A stretch of 64,000 nucleotides of DNA. Origin: Symbiodinium natans (lineage: Eukaryota; Sar; Dinophyceae; Suessiales; Symbiodiniaceae). The DNA is taken from positions 623,001-687,000 of the forward strand of contig CAJNDS010002078.1 of assembly GCA_905221605.1 (NCBI GenBank). The letters are read 5' to 3'. Both the position numbers and the translations under genes were made by a program. The notes under the pieces are model-generated. The model was given only the letters and a program-made list of their open reading frames with translations. It did not search any database and had not been told where the DNA came from. This document shows, piece after piece, positions 9,779 to 19,681 of this stretch. How positions within the stretch are numbered: the first letter of the stretch is position 1; every line of letters starts with the position of its first letter.

Positions 9779-12649
9779 TATAGCGGGGAACATCCCAGCC
9801 CTAACCTTAGACCCTAAACCAACAGGGTCAATCTATCTTGTCCCTCCCGCCCTCCCGAAGGCTTGGTTAGAGGGAACAGGTTGTAGGAGCTCAAGTAACA
9901 GCATCTGCCTGTCAGGCACTTAGTCCCAAAATAGCCCCTATAGGATACCTCATAAGGGTCCCTCCTCTAGTTCCTGAACCTTTGGAAAAGGGTGTACAGC
10001 CCTCCAGGTCATTCTACTTCTTTCTGGCAGTGGTTGCGTACATCGTTCTGCCTCACTCCCAGCAGACCTCGGCCGTAAACCTTAAAGCCGTGTCAGTGGC
10101 AGAAAGATCGGCTCTTAGGCTCAAACAGCTGAAAACAATTTCAATCGAACTTTAGAGTTCCAACCGCCCCCAGCTCACAGATCACTTAAACTACGAAACC
10201 TTTCGGGCACAAGAGTTCCACCCATGAGTGCTTTGCACGTTTACAGCTTTGGGGACGCTCTTGCAAAGTGTCTGGGTCTCACGTGCACTTGTCGAGTATA
10301 ACACTAGTAGAGAGCAAGCTGGAGTTTAATTGTCCACTTTTCAGGCGCAGACTGAAAGTCTTCAAGATGATGTACTATGGTGCCGCCTGCAAGCCTTCTC
10401 AGTGGCTATCGGCTGCTTGCATTGCTTGCATCCTGCCTGGATCACTGGATCACTTAACATGTTCCACCTTGGGTCGACGTTGCCTTCGAAGACTTTGATA
10501 CCTGAATGGTATACCCCTGCAACAGTAACATGCACGGAATTCGAGGGCTGGCAACACTGACTGTGGCGACGATGGTTTTGTATGGCCACAAAGAAGAAGG
10601 CCCTCTATTGGTGGGCCGAGCCACGAAACGATGAGGATCCGGCTCCACAAACTGTACCCCTACAGACCGTGCAATACCTGATCTTCATGGTGCATGGTCA
10701 CTGGAGATATCGGGCTTCAGCAACTCAGAATTAGATGTCCATCATGATCGTGATGCCCAGATCTTCAACACTCTCTGGCAGAATCTGACTGGCCGAGAGC
10801 CGTAGAGTAGGACCCTTCTATATTTCTGGAGATTGCTCTAAATGACGGAGCTTTTTATACCACAAACTACCACCAGGAATTTTAATACATGGGGAGAGAC
10901 TCACAAATTTAGGAAGGCCCGATGGACTTGTCTGCCAATCCCTGACAGTCCTGAAGTCCTGCAGCCCCAGTCCCCCACATATCTTACAGCCCTCCTGAAG
11001 CCCGAAGTTCCCTCAAACGGTCCAGGTCCCCAACAATCTGCCTTCAGACCTGAAAATCCCAATTCTCAAAACAGCCCCTGGACAGACCCCCAAAACCGTT
11101 ATATAACCCCTAAACACCCCAAGCTCCGGTGCCAGGCGCGTCCTGGACAGCCTGGCCGGGGTACCTGGTAAGGGTTTTGGGCTTATAGGGGCTTTGGGAT
11201 TTAATTCTGTCATGGTTCTGGAGCTTCTGTTGATGGTGAAAGTTCATGTGATCTTGAGAGTCCTGAGTCCTGTGTTCCGAATCGGGAACGAAAGTTGGGT
11301 TTAGTGTTTAGAGCCTCTCAGGGCTTACAGGGGTTACAGGGTTGAGCAGGGCATGGCCGGGGGGGGGGGGGGGGGGGGAGGTAGAGCGCAGTGTGTGTGT
11401 GTTGTGTGTGTGTTGTGTGTGTCTGTGTGTCTGTGTGTCTGTGTGTCTGTGTGTCTGTGTGTCTGTGTGTCTGTGTGTCTGTGTGTCTGTGTGTCTGTGT
11501 GTCTGTGTGTCTGTGTGTCTGTGTGTCTGTGTGTCTGTGTGTCCGTGTGTCTGTGTGTCGGTGTGTCTGTGTGTCTGTGTGTCTGTGTGTCTGTGTGTCT
11601 GTGTGTCTGTGTGTCTGTGTGTCTGTGTGTCTGTGTGTCTGTGTCTCTGTGTCTCTGTGTGTCTGTGTCTCTGTGTCTCTGTGTGTCTGTGTCTCTGTGT
11701 CTCTGTGTCTGTGTCTGTGTCTGTGTCTGTGTCTGGTTTTGTGTGCGTATATATATATATATACACACATACATACTTGTTTAAACAATTATTATACGGT
11801 ATGACACGTCATTGTTACATATTATTTCAACCAACTTCTACAATGATCTGGGAAAGTGCCCCTGCATTCCCGAAGTCATGGCCTGGGCAAAGGTCCGGAA
11901 ATACCGCGCTCGGGGCCGTCCAGTTCCGACCTAAGCTCGGGTTGAGCCACACACTGGGCCAAAGGGCGTCAAGGATCTTGCTGCTCCTGTAGCTTTCTGC
12001 TTGAGTTTCAGGTCGGTCTACTTACAGCTGCTGGGCCCTTCTGAGGCCATTTCAGACCTGAGCTTTAACTAAGGTTGGAGGTCGGCTTCTTGCAGGGTTC
12101 AGAAGCTCTGTGCGGGCTACGGCTAGTTCGGTAGGCAGGATAGAGGAAGCAGTTGCTTGAGTTGCTTGATCTTGGCTGTCTCTCTCTGGATTACAATTTG
12201 CTCAAAGTCACCCACGAGGGGACTTCATCACCAGTACCTCAGCGGCCGATTCCCAACTCTGAAGCCACAGCCCCCACGAAGCCACAGCCCCCACCCTCCG
12301 CAAGGGCGAAAAAGACAAAAACAGCTCAAGCAGACTTTTCAAGTGGTCATCACAGGTGGGGCAAGAACTCCCGAGCTGAACAGGCTCGGTGCAGAGAAGT
12401 GAAGTGTTTGGTCTTGTGAGAGCCTCTTAGGATCTATTCGGGCCTGAGAAGCCCGATTGCATTGCAGGGCCTCTTTGCTTTTGCGAGTTCTTGTCGCTGC
12501 TCTGGCTTCATTGTAGCCAAGATTAGCCAAAGCCCAATCACCAAGATGAAGGGACATGAAGGGCGTGGTTTTAACAAGCATCCTTTGCAGGGCCTCCTAA
12601 ATTCCACCAAAAAATGACCTGAATTCACTTTTAGATAAAGCTTGCCGAG
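9779..12649. other. gene-poor stretch
   Basis: Nothing here supports a gene. It holds loosely repeated CCCTAA-like fragments, a poly-G run (about 11360-11378), the long TG-rich microsatellite listed separately and a short TA run at 11749-11764. The long frames over the microsatellite on both strands are products of the repeat itself. Confidence 0.6.
11394..11735. repeat. TGTGTGTC octamer microsatellite
   Basis: About 340 bases made almost entirely of CTGTGTGT octamers. Towards the right end they shift to a CTGTGTCT pattern and finally to a CTGTGT hexamer. It is preceded by poly-G at about 11360-11378 and followed by a TATATA run. The gradual change of unit shows local expansion of successive variants. 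Confidence 0.95.
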
Positions 12650-12650
12650 G

Positions 12651-12766
12651 CTCCCAGGCTCCGAAGCGCGTGTGCACGCGAGACGGAAAACAATGCCAGT
12701 GGGGTTCGGAGTCGAGAGGATAGTGCGGAGGTTCTGTTGAAGTTTCGCACCAGGATTCTCGACGAG
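12651..12766 (+). CDS. orphan exon, unrecognised, strong GT donor
   Basis: The open frame reads LRSACARETENNASGVRSRE, then DSAEVLLKFRTRILDE, and stops at GAG directly before GTGAGT at 12767, a textbook donor. Two AG acceptors lie just upstream (CCGAG and CCCAG near 12648 and 12656). Composition and the donor make a real exon likely. I cannot name the family. It could be an early exon of the leucine-rich-repeat gene that follows on the same strand. Confidence 0.4.
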
Positions 12767-13870
12767 GTGAGTCTTATGAGGCCGTTCCTGTAGTTAGGAG
12801 CTGCCGGGTTGGGTGTTGTTGCTCTCATGCTCTTGTGTGAAGTTCCAGCTTGGTCCAGGTACTCTTTGCGGTCTTCCTCAAGACCATGACCCTGGCGAAC
12901 ATGACGGCACCCCCCCCCCCCTCCCCCGCCCTTTTGTTGCACGTTCTACATAGCAGTTCGGGTTTTGCATGGTTTTGCTAGAACAAGGTATTCCTAGCTT
13001 TGGTGCCCGCTTTCGGTGCAATGTCGCCACGTTGAGGACGCAGTTCTGTTTAATGATTAATGGCAAGTAACACCATCTGGCTGAGCAACCCTCCCCACAA
13101 TGTTAATCTGCCTTGCCTGAAGCCCAACACTTGGCACATTCAGATCCCAACGCTGGCGCGATCTCTTTAATCTTTCTGTCAGATGAAGTAGGGATGACGA
13201 ATCTGCAAATCCCAGTAGAATGCGAGTTGTCCCACCACTGTAGCAGGAGTCCACAGCCATGCAGTCCTTTCAACGCAAACCCATCAACTACGCTCCCCTG
13301 GGGTCAGTCCCTCGCAGACAATGCCCCTAATTATCTGGGGTATTGCAGACAGTGTTGAGTGGCTTAGAGCTTGTGGGTTTCAAGCTTCCGGCTGCGGGAC
13401 GTATCAAGGGTTTTGTGAGCCGTTTCGCATCTTTGCGCATGGCGCCCTTTGGGGAGATCTTGCCGCAGCTGCGAGGAGCCGCATGGGGTTCAGTTTGGGG
13501 ATTTCCTCACAAGATTGAAAATAGCAACCAAAAAATATTCTTTACGTATATCACACAGATGAAAGATCTCGTTGTCCACAAGCTCTGAAGCCACTACTCC
13601 ATGCAGTTCATAAAAGGCCTACAGTTCTAGGGGCAGAGAAGCCGTTGTCCAACAACGTTCCACGCGCGGAAAGTGTGACCCTACCTGGTGCAGTGTGAGA
13701 GGCGAAGTCGTGCTCCTTTACAACTGGGCCTCTTGGAATCTGGAAGGGGTCAACTCAAAAGCCGACTTTACAATGGAGACTCCGATGCCTTCTTTCAGAG
13801 ATGACCCAGTTGCAGAGATACTGTAGATTCGAAGCTTAGAGAACTTAGAAGACCGAAGCCCAAATCCCAG
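12767..13870. other. stretch between orphan exon and first LRR exon
   Basis: It contains poly-C (about 12908-12920) and no supported gene. A frame at 13343-13588 reads FKLPAAGRIKGFVSRFASLR but has no recognisable family or splice sites. It is compatible with intron sequence of the LRR gene. Confidence 0.4.
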
Positions 13871-13933
13871 GGTGTCGATGACGATGTTGCTGCTGAGATC
13901 GCAGCCGTCCTACGGGATAACAAGTCGCTAAAC
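13871..13933 (+). CDS. leucine-rich-repeat exon A (RNI/NLRC3-like)
   Basis: A 63-base, phase-0 exon after CCCAG and before AAC-GTCCCC. It encodes GVDDDVAAEIAAVLRDNKSL plus N, the helix half of an RNI-type leucine-rich repeat (pattern G..A..IA.vL..N.SL). The next exon in frame completes the repeat. Many dinoflagellate LRR genes have one small exon per half or whole repeat, which fits this. Such proteins are protein-protein interaction scaffolds; nothing here shows a partner. Confidence 0.55.
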
Positions 13934-14235
13934 GTCCCCTGGCCTTGGTCGGTTTGTGTCTGTGATGCACATTTTCAAGATGACGAACATTTGATGCATC
14001 AGGCGGTTCCATATCTACGGGCTTCATAATTAGGCTGCACCGACTTCCAGATTATTTTCGATCGTGCAGGAGATGTGGACACATTTGTTCATATTGAGGA
14101 TCATTAAATGACGAGTTTGCTGGGTTAGGGTTTCTTGGGTGTAGGGTTCAGGGTCTTCATGTACATGATGGGATTAGTAGCGCTCCTTGGGGGCAAAAGC
14201 CCTTCGTGAGGCCTGCTGCTTCTCGTGCATCCGAG

Positions 14236-14298
14236 GCGTTGAACCTGGGCGCCAACCAGATAGGCCGGATCGGCCTCATCCGCAAAACCCTGGAAAAA
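14236..14298 (+). CDS. leucine-rich-repeat exon B
   Basis: Another 63-base, phase-0 exon, after the acceptor CCGAG and before the donor GTGAGA at 14299. It encodes ALNLGANQIGRIGLIRKTLE plus K. Joined to exon A it gives the RNI consensus L..LnLg.NqIg..G. The agreement of phase, acceptor, donor and repeat register supports the A-B junction. Reading could also continue past the donor for some codons (VRNTVDLNH), so the exon end is likely but not certain. Confidence 0.55.
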
Positions 14299-14838
14299 GT
14301 GAGAAACACTGTCGACCTGAACCATGAAAGAGGCTGCGAGACTGGCTGGTCACTTACAGTAGTAGCTCGTAGGCAAAGAACCGGGACCTTCAGCCTGAGC
14401 AGCCGGATGCAGACATCGACCCTGATACCTAGACCTGATGTTGCCCTGTGGGGGTTCGTGGGTGTCTTTACATCCTGAACGGGTAAGTCGGCATAGTCTG
14501 CATCTATATAATTGGGCCTCACCTGCACACTGGCCTACACCTGACACATAAGACTACACAAGGAGATTCGGCCGCGCTCAGAACCCTCAGACTCAAACCC
14601 CCTCTAGCCTGAAACCTTTCACTAACGTTGTAGTAGGCTGATGGTTCAACCTCACTAAGGCCGTGAAAAGCTTCAGAGTTGAGATCCTTCGGTGATTCGA
14701 GTGTTCCTGAGGGAAAAGTCCTTGCACTTGATTCTTCACTGCCCTCCTTGCATGTTCGGCTCAGCAGATTTGAGTCCCAGCTCGCGCTCGAGTGCATCCC
14801 ATGGCATGGGCGCAGATGGGGCGAAGCACACTACCAGG
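14299..14838. other. stretch between LRR exon B and the ankyrin gene
   Basis: No coding exon is recognised. If the ankyrin start were the earlier in-frame ATG at 14752 (MFGSADLSPSS), its last 87 bases would be coding. The promoter or 5' untranslated region of the ankyrin gene should be here; no motif is identifiable. Confidence 0.4.
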
Positions 14839-16159
14839 ATGCTACAGGTCCTGAAGGTGTCAGGCGAAGATTTGACGACCATACCTGCGGAAGAGCTGAG
14901 CGACGTGCTGAGTTTGAAGCTGTGCTTGCAGCCACTGTGTGGGGTGCCACGGTTCCGGCAACGGCTCCTGCGTGATTGTGATATCCTGGAGGACGATGCC
15001 CTGTTAGATGCAAGCATCCCTGTGCAGCTGGTCTTGCTGGCCTTTGTGAGTGCTTCCAACGAGGAGGTCGATCAATTGTCAGCGGCCTCGAGAGCTGGTC
15101 GAGCCAAGGAGGTGGAGGAAGCACTGCTACGACCCCAAGATCCCGATTTGCGTCTTCCGGATGGTTCAGCAGCGCTCCACAGCGCCGCGAAGGCAGGTCA
15201 CGAGGACATTGTGCGCTTACTCTTGGAGGGCGGTGCTGAGAAAGATAGCCGGAACAACCGTGGCGAAACACCCCTTTTCGTGGCCGCCCGCAAGTTCCGC
15301 GTGGACAGTGCACGAGCCTTGCTGGAGGCCATGGCAAACCCGAATGCCCGTGACAATCGTGGGGAGACGCCTCTCTGTGTCGTAGCTCGCAAAGGGCACG
15401 TCCATGGGTTTCCACTTGGACATGCCAGGATCGGGCACTTGTTGCTGCAGATGGGCGCTGATCCTGATTCTGCTTGCAGCGTGGGCAGAACGCCGCTCTG
15501 GTGGGCATGCTTGCGGGGCGACATGGATATAGCGGTGATGCTGTTGCAGGCCAACTTAAAATCTCAACCGGACCCCGAGCCAAGATCTAAGTGCAACGGT
15601 GGTTGCCTCATATGCCTCATGTTGTCATGAACGAACTACAGTAATATAATGAGCAACTTACAAACTCACCCAAATGCCAAGAAGACCCACGTACTAGATT
15701 TCAATTTCATCCGCAGTGCAGGTTGGTGCTCACCATCAAGTGGCGGACGCTAGTGGCATAACACCTCTCTGGTTAGCATCTTGCGTGGGACTCGTCAGAC
15801 TGGTGCACCTACTGCTGGAAAAAGGTGCTGACCAGACTTGGGCAGACAAGCGCGGACGAACGCCGTTTCAGATGACGCGTGAGCTTGTGCGCTTGCATGC
15901 CGAGGCAGGTCCGGACACTGACAAGTTTCGCAACGCCTGTGGCGCCCTTTCCCTCTTCCGCGGCAGCACTTTTCAATCAACCATGCGAACCCGTGAAAGG
16001 ATTAAACTCTGTCTTGAAGCATTCCACAGATGCAACAGGCCGCTCAGCGACATTTGGATATCGGAGATGGGATACCAAGCAGTGCTGGATCTCATGTCAG
16101 AAGCTGCAGCAAGCAATGACATGTATTGCGAAGCCAGAGTCAAGCGCTTAAGAACCTGA
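14839..16159 (+). CDS. ankyrin-repeat protein with ubiquitin-like N-terminus (two exons)
   Basis: Exon 1 is 14839-15549 and exon 2 is 15722-16159, separated by a 172-base GC-AG intron (CAG-GCCAAC ... GTGCAG). Both exons are in phase 0 and join as AVMLLQ-VGAHHQVADASG, exactly completing an ankyrin repeat. The product is about 382 residues. Residues 1-70 (MLQVLKVSGEDLTTIPAEEL; later FRQRLLRDCDILEDDALLD and VQLVLLAF) look like a ubiquitin fold of the kind that precedes ankyrin repeats in many dinoflagellate proteins. About six ankyrin repeats follow, each with G.TPL..A and LLL..GA motifs. One carries an in-frame insert of eight residues (VHGFPLGH). The last 85 residues are non-repeat. I chose ATG 14839 because it starts the ubiquitin-like strand; in-frame ATGs at 14752 and 14806 are alternatives. 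The role is probably protein binding; the partner is unknown. Confidence 0.85.
15550..15721 (+). other. GC-AG intron of the ankyrin gene
   Basis: It begins GCCAAC after CAG and ends GTGCAG before GTTGGTGCT. Reading straight through would break the ankyrin repeat and meet a stop near 15628; removing it joins two halves of one repeat in phase 0. This is the clearest GC-donor intron in the window. Confidence 0.8.
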
Positions 16160-17248
16160 AGCTGCATTGGCACTGCGTGAACGAGTGGGGGTTGTTCAAT
16201 ACCCTACAGGTTGACAAGGAAGATGCCTAGCTATCGAAAATGATCCAGAGGCACCCCGAATCAAGGATCCAGTTGACTGCGCCGCCCGCCCCGACTTGAG
16301 AAAGAAACAATGTTCATATCTGAGATGTCTGTGGCTGAGTACTTATCGGTTTTGCCTTGGAGGACTCCACTCTTCAAGTTCCCAGTCTTGCCTAGAGCCC
16401 TACGGTGTGCATCTACTTGGCCTTCGTAGGGTTTCGTGCATGCGTGGCTCCATGCCTAACGCAAGTCGCTGTCGCTCCTTCCACCAGCTTTGCTTGGATG
16501 ATTAAGCCTTGCATGAGCCGTAAGTTCTATAAAACTACACACCCCTGAGTGCTTGCCCAACTCGATCTTCGGTCGTCAAGGCCTTCATGGTCCATCTCGC
16601 AGAGCCTCTCTTGCGGTTGCACTGCACATCAGATGATAGAGCTTGAAGCTTCAAGAACCCATCCAGCGCGTTCAGGGTGATTGCGAAAAACCTGAATGAT
16701 ACAGGCAGGGCTGGGTTCACAAGTGAAAGTGTCAAGGCTTCAGCCGCAGCGTTTGAGTCTAGAGCTCTGAGGGGCTCTCTAGGAATTTGCCGAAACTTCA
16801 AATGGCGCGGAGGTGATCCGGGTGTCATGGCCCTTTTCCCTGCCCTGCTAGAAGCAGAGCGCCTGCCACTTGGTACGGGAGTTTCGGATCGGTGGTGTTA
16901 AAGTTTATTATTTAAGGTTGAAGAGATGTGTTTTAAGTTTGCAGGCAGGTCGGTGTTGAAGATTCTTGCTGAGGTTGCCTGGGCGTCGGGTATTCGGGTT
17001 GCACCTTAGGGAACCTGCATGTCAGGTTTAGGCTTCCACCCCAAGCCTTGCTCCAAGGGCTTCTCAGCCCTTAACTCCGACATCTAAATTTCAAGGAAGC
17101 ACAAAGCCTCGAAGTCTCTATACAACGTGCTCCAGAAAGTTGGAACATGTTTTAAGAATGATTAGAGCCAGGATTCCCTTCAACAACTGTTTCAACAACT
17201 GTTTTGGAGTTTACTGTAGACCCTGTAAACCCCCAGCTTCTAAAGAGG
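16160..17248. other. stretch downstream of the ankyrin gene
   Basis: No gene is supported. A frame at 16677-16901 is probably chance. The ankyrin 3' end lies at the left side; no AATAAA-type signal is expected or seen. Confidence 0.45.
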
Positions 17249-17329
17249 ACTCGCCTGCACCTGCACCGGAATCGACTGGGAGATGGCGCCGCCACGATCC
17301 TCGCAGAGGTTGCCAAGCACCTCGTCAAT
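17249..17329 (+). CDS. leucine-rich-repeat exon C
   Basis: The frame reads TRLHLHRNRLGDGAATILAE and then VAKHLVN, a complete RNI-type repeat (L.Lh.NrLGd.Ga..La..). It ends at AAT before GTGATA, a possible GT donor. The acceptor is probably AAAGAG just upstream. It shares strand and repeat type with exons A, B and D-G. It may belong to the same gene, split by the ankyrin gene, or to a second LRR gene downstream of it. Confidence 0.5.
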
Positions 17330-17457
17330 GTGATAGGATATAAACAAGGGACACTCGTGTGACTATGATGATGATGCACATTTCGATTACTATAGTTCTT
17401 AGTTGGACATGTTGCTTACGCCGTTACCTGAAGCGGCTTGTTGTCTAGAGGGGTGTA

Positions 17458-17612
17458 GAGAGAGAGAGAGAGAAAGAGAAAGAGAAAGAGAAAGAGAAAG
17501 AGAGAGAGAGAGAGAGAAAGAAAGAAAGAGAGAAAGAAGCACAGAAAGACAGAAACAGAGAGAGGGAGGGAGGAGTAGAGGCAGAGATGGAGAGGGAGAG
17601 AGAGAGAGGGAG
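17458..17612. repeat. GA-rich microsatellite
   Basis: Purine-only repeat of GAGAGA, AAAGAG and GAAA units, with two C-containing interruptions (AAGCACAGAAAGACAG). It lies between LRR exons C and D. Confidence 0.9.
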
Positions 17613-17785
17613 CTGTTCCAGGACATGGACAAGCACGCAAGCAGTGCCTAGCCCTTGAAGCGACTGTTTTGGGGTGCATCCTAAACTACTTGGAGGTTTC
17701 CGAAAATAGGGGGTACCTTATTCTGGGTCCTCATTCTAAAGGAATCCTACTATTCGGGAGTTTATTTTCGTAAAATCGCACTTAG

Positions 17786-17849
17786 GGCAAATGCCTCCAT
17801 GCGCGAGCTCTACCTTGGCGATAACCAGATCGCCGATGTGGGTGCCGAG
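17786..17849 (+). CDS. leucine-rich-repeat exon D
   Basis: After CTTAG the frame reads ANASMRELYLGDNQIADVGA plus E, the consensus L.eLyLg.NqI.d.Ga. It ends GAG before GCTGCG (GC donor). Joined in phase 0 to exon E it gives DVGAE-ALAGALYQ, which restores the RNI repeat exactly. That join is the main evidence for both exons. Confidence 0.6.
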
Positions 17850-18190
17850 GCTGCGCCGCACGCTCACAGTGATGCCCGCGGCCTTGTCGTTTCTAGAGTC
17901 GACACCTTTGAGAGCTTCGATTTCACGCCTTGGCCTTCTTCCTCGAATCCGAAACGGTCAAGGGTTTAGGAAGGCTTACAAGGCTGGGGCCCATCATCTA
18001 CAGCGGCCTAGAACTTGCCTAAGGTCCGATCCTTGATTCCCCGGTCCGGGGAAGGTTTCAAGAGTCTCGGGCCTGAAACCCGGATCTGACAAAAGCATAC
18101 CCGAACACGAGCTTTTTCACAAGCCAACCTTCAGCCCTACTTAAAGGACTTCAACCATACCCGCCTTTGAACCGCAACAACTTGAAAGAG

Positions 18191-18229
18191 GCCTTGGCGG
18201 GAGCCTTGTACCAGAGCTGCGGCTCCCTT
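18191..18229 (+). CDS. leucine-rich-repeat exon E
   Basis: It starts after AAAGAG and reads ALAGALYQSCGSL, the helix half of an RNI repeat completing exon D. The end is uncertain; GC dinucleotides at 18213 and 18230 are possible donors. The exon that should follow (the L..L.L..N.I half) was not found between here and exon F. Confidence 0.45.
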
Positions 18230-18835
18230 GGCGGCAGTGAGCGGAAGCTGGGGGTTGCTGCTACGGAGCTTCGATAATTTATCAAATTTGCAAGAAAATC
18301 AAGGAAACCATCTTTCTGCATCATCCACACTGATTATTCGCTGCTTTAAGTTTCTTAACAGAAACGCAAGATTTGGTGATGTTGCCGACTTGAGGTTCAG
18401 CTTTAGAACCTCAAGCCCTATTTCCAAAACCACTATAGACCGTAACCCCTAGGGTCCTTTAGCAAATCTTCTTGAAGGTTCATAGGTAGCGAGAAGAAGG
18501 GTTATGCAAGTACACAAACTAGGCAAAACCCAATGCCACAAGAAAACACAAGAGGAGCCACACATACAAAGAGCAACTGGGTCAGGCTGTTGCTAGCCCA
18601 TTGTGGTGATGTGCTTCATCTGCCACACTGGATAGCCAGGCCATAGGGCAGTTCACCCCAATAATAGCTTGGGCAGAGCAGCAGCAGCAGCACCAGTCGG
18701 AATGATGTAGTGATGAGTAACAATACGCTGCTGGCTGCAAGAAGAAAGCCGGAAGATCTGCAATACCCGACCAGATCGGTTACCCATTCGCCGCAGCCTT
18801 ACGCCGGTTTTTTACGGTTCAGGATAAACCCTATA

Positions 18836-18883
18836 AACCCTAAACCCTAAACGCTAAACCCTAAACCCTAAACCCTGAACCCT
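18836..18883. repeat. CCCTAAA telomere-type array
   Basis: Six to seven near-perfect CCCTAAA heptamers, with one CGCTAAA variant and ends decayed to CCCTATAAA and CCCTGAA. It faces a TTTAGGG array about 95 bases away. Confidence 0.9.
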
Positions 18884-18979
18884 AAGTGGCTTTCAATTCA
18901 AGCTCCTGGCAGCTCCTTTGCCCCCGAGGGCTCGTCAAGCTTCAGCTGCCCAGCAACAACATCAGCTGCACGGCCCAGA

Positions 18980-19011
18980 ATTTAGGGTTTAGGGTTTAGT
19001 GTTTAGGGCCT
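18980..19011. repeat. TTTAGGG telomere-type array
   Basis: Three perfect TTTAGGG heptamers followed by a TTTAGTG and a TTTAGGG unit, in the orientation opposite to the array at 18836-18883. Confidence 0.9.
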
Positions 19012-19622
19012 CGCCCTACAACATACATCTTGCACCCTGTCCTCAACTCTGTGAGATTTCACCCTACATGTCGTCTTAAGCTCTCTGAAGGAATAGGCCC
19101 CAAATAGTTCCTAAGCTCTCTCCCGTTCGCAACAATGAACTCCCAAACCGTGCACAGCGTCTCGCTGTTTTGGGCTTCCGGTGGGGGGCTTTGGGGGTTG
19201 GCTGTCTCAGCTTCATATAGGGGCCTGAATAATTGGAAAAGGGTGTTTAGTAGTACTTCCGACCCCTACATTAGTGCGTTTAAGAGATGGCCAAGCGATT
19301 TAGGATGTTGGAGCTTCGCAGGTATTGTCGGACTCATTGGGGTTACCTTACAGGGGAAGGAGGATGTTTTTTTCGATACATCCTGCAGCTGGCTCAGGTG
19401 CATAGGGTGCAGGGGTTTGGGTACAGGCAGCCATTACACACTTTTGCCGAACTCATGCCTTTCCCAAAGCCATAGGCTACACCACAAAATCTGACAGCTC
19501 AGCACCCACATGCAAAAGCCCTGCAATCTTCAAGATTGAGGAGACATGAAATAGCATGCTCCGGCTAGTGTTCATTGTTCTTACGTAAGCCCTGAAAGCC
19601 CTAAGCCCTGACCCCCCAAAAG

Positions 19623-19681
19623 GCGATCGGGGTGCAGAAGCCTTGGCCGACGCCTTGGTCCAGACCCTTTGGCCGTCACAG
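19623..19681 (+). CDS. leucine-rich-repeat exon F
   Basis: After AAAAG the frame reads DRGAEALADALVQTLWPSQ, the RNI helix half (GaeALa.aL...). It ends CAG before GCAAAG, a strong GC donor, in phase 0. The next LRR exon (G) also starts in phase 0 and supplies the strand half, NAEMGHPSLRRLMLAGN. Confidence 0.55.

Noticed and set aside
11308-11992. Long overlapping ORFs on both strands (Cys/Val/Ser-rich, His/Thr/Gln-rich)
   Set aside because: They are translations of the TGTGTGTC microsatellite; all six frames are open because the unit has no stop.
14831-15583. Minus-strand 250-residue ORF opposite the ankyrin gene
   Set aside because: The + frame encodes clear ankyrin repeats; the minus frame is a shadow rich in Arg/Pro/His.
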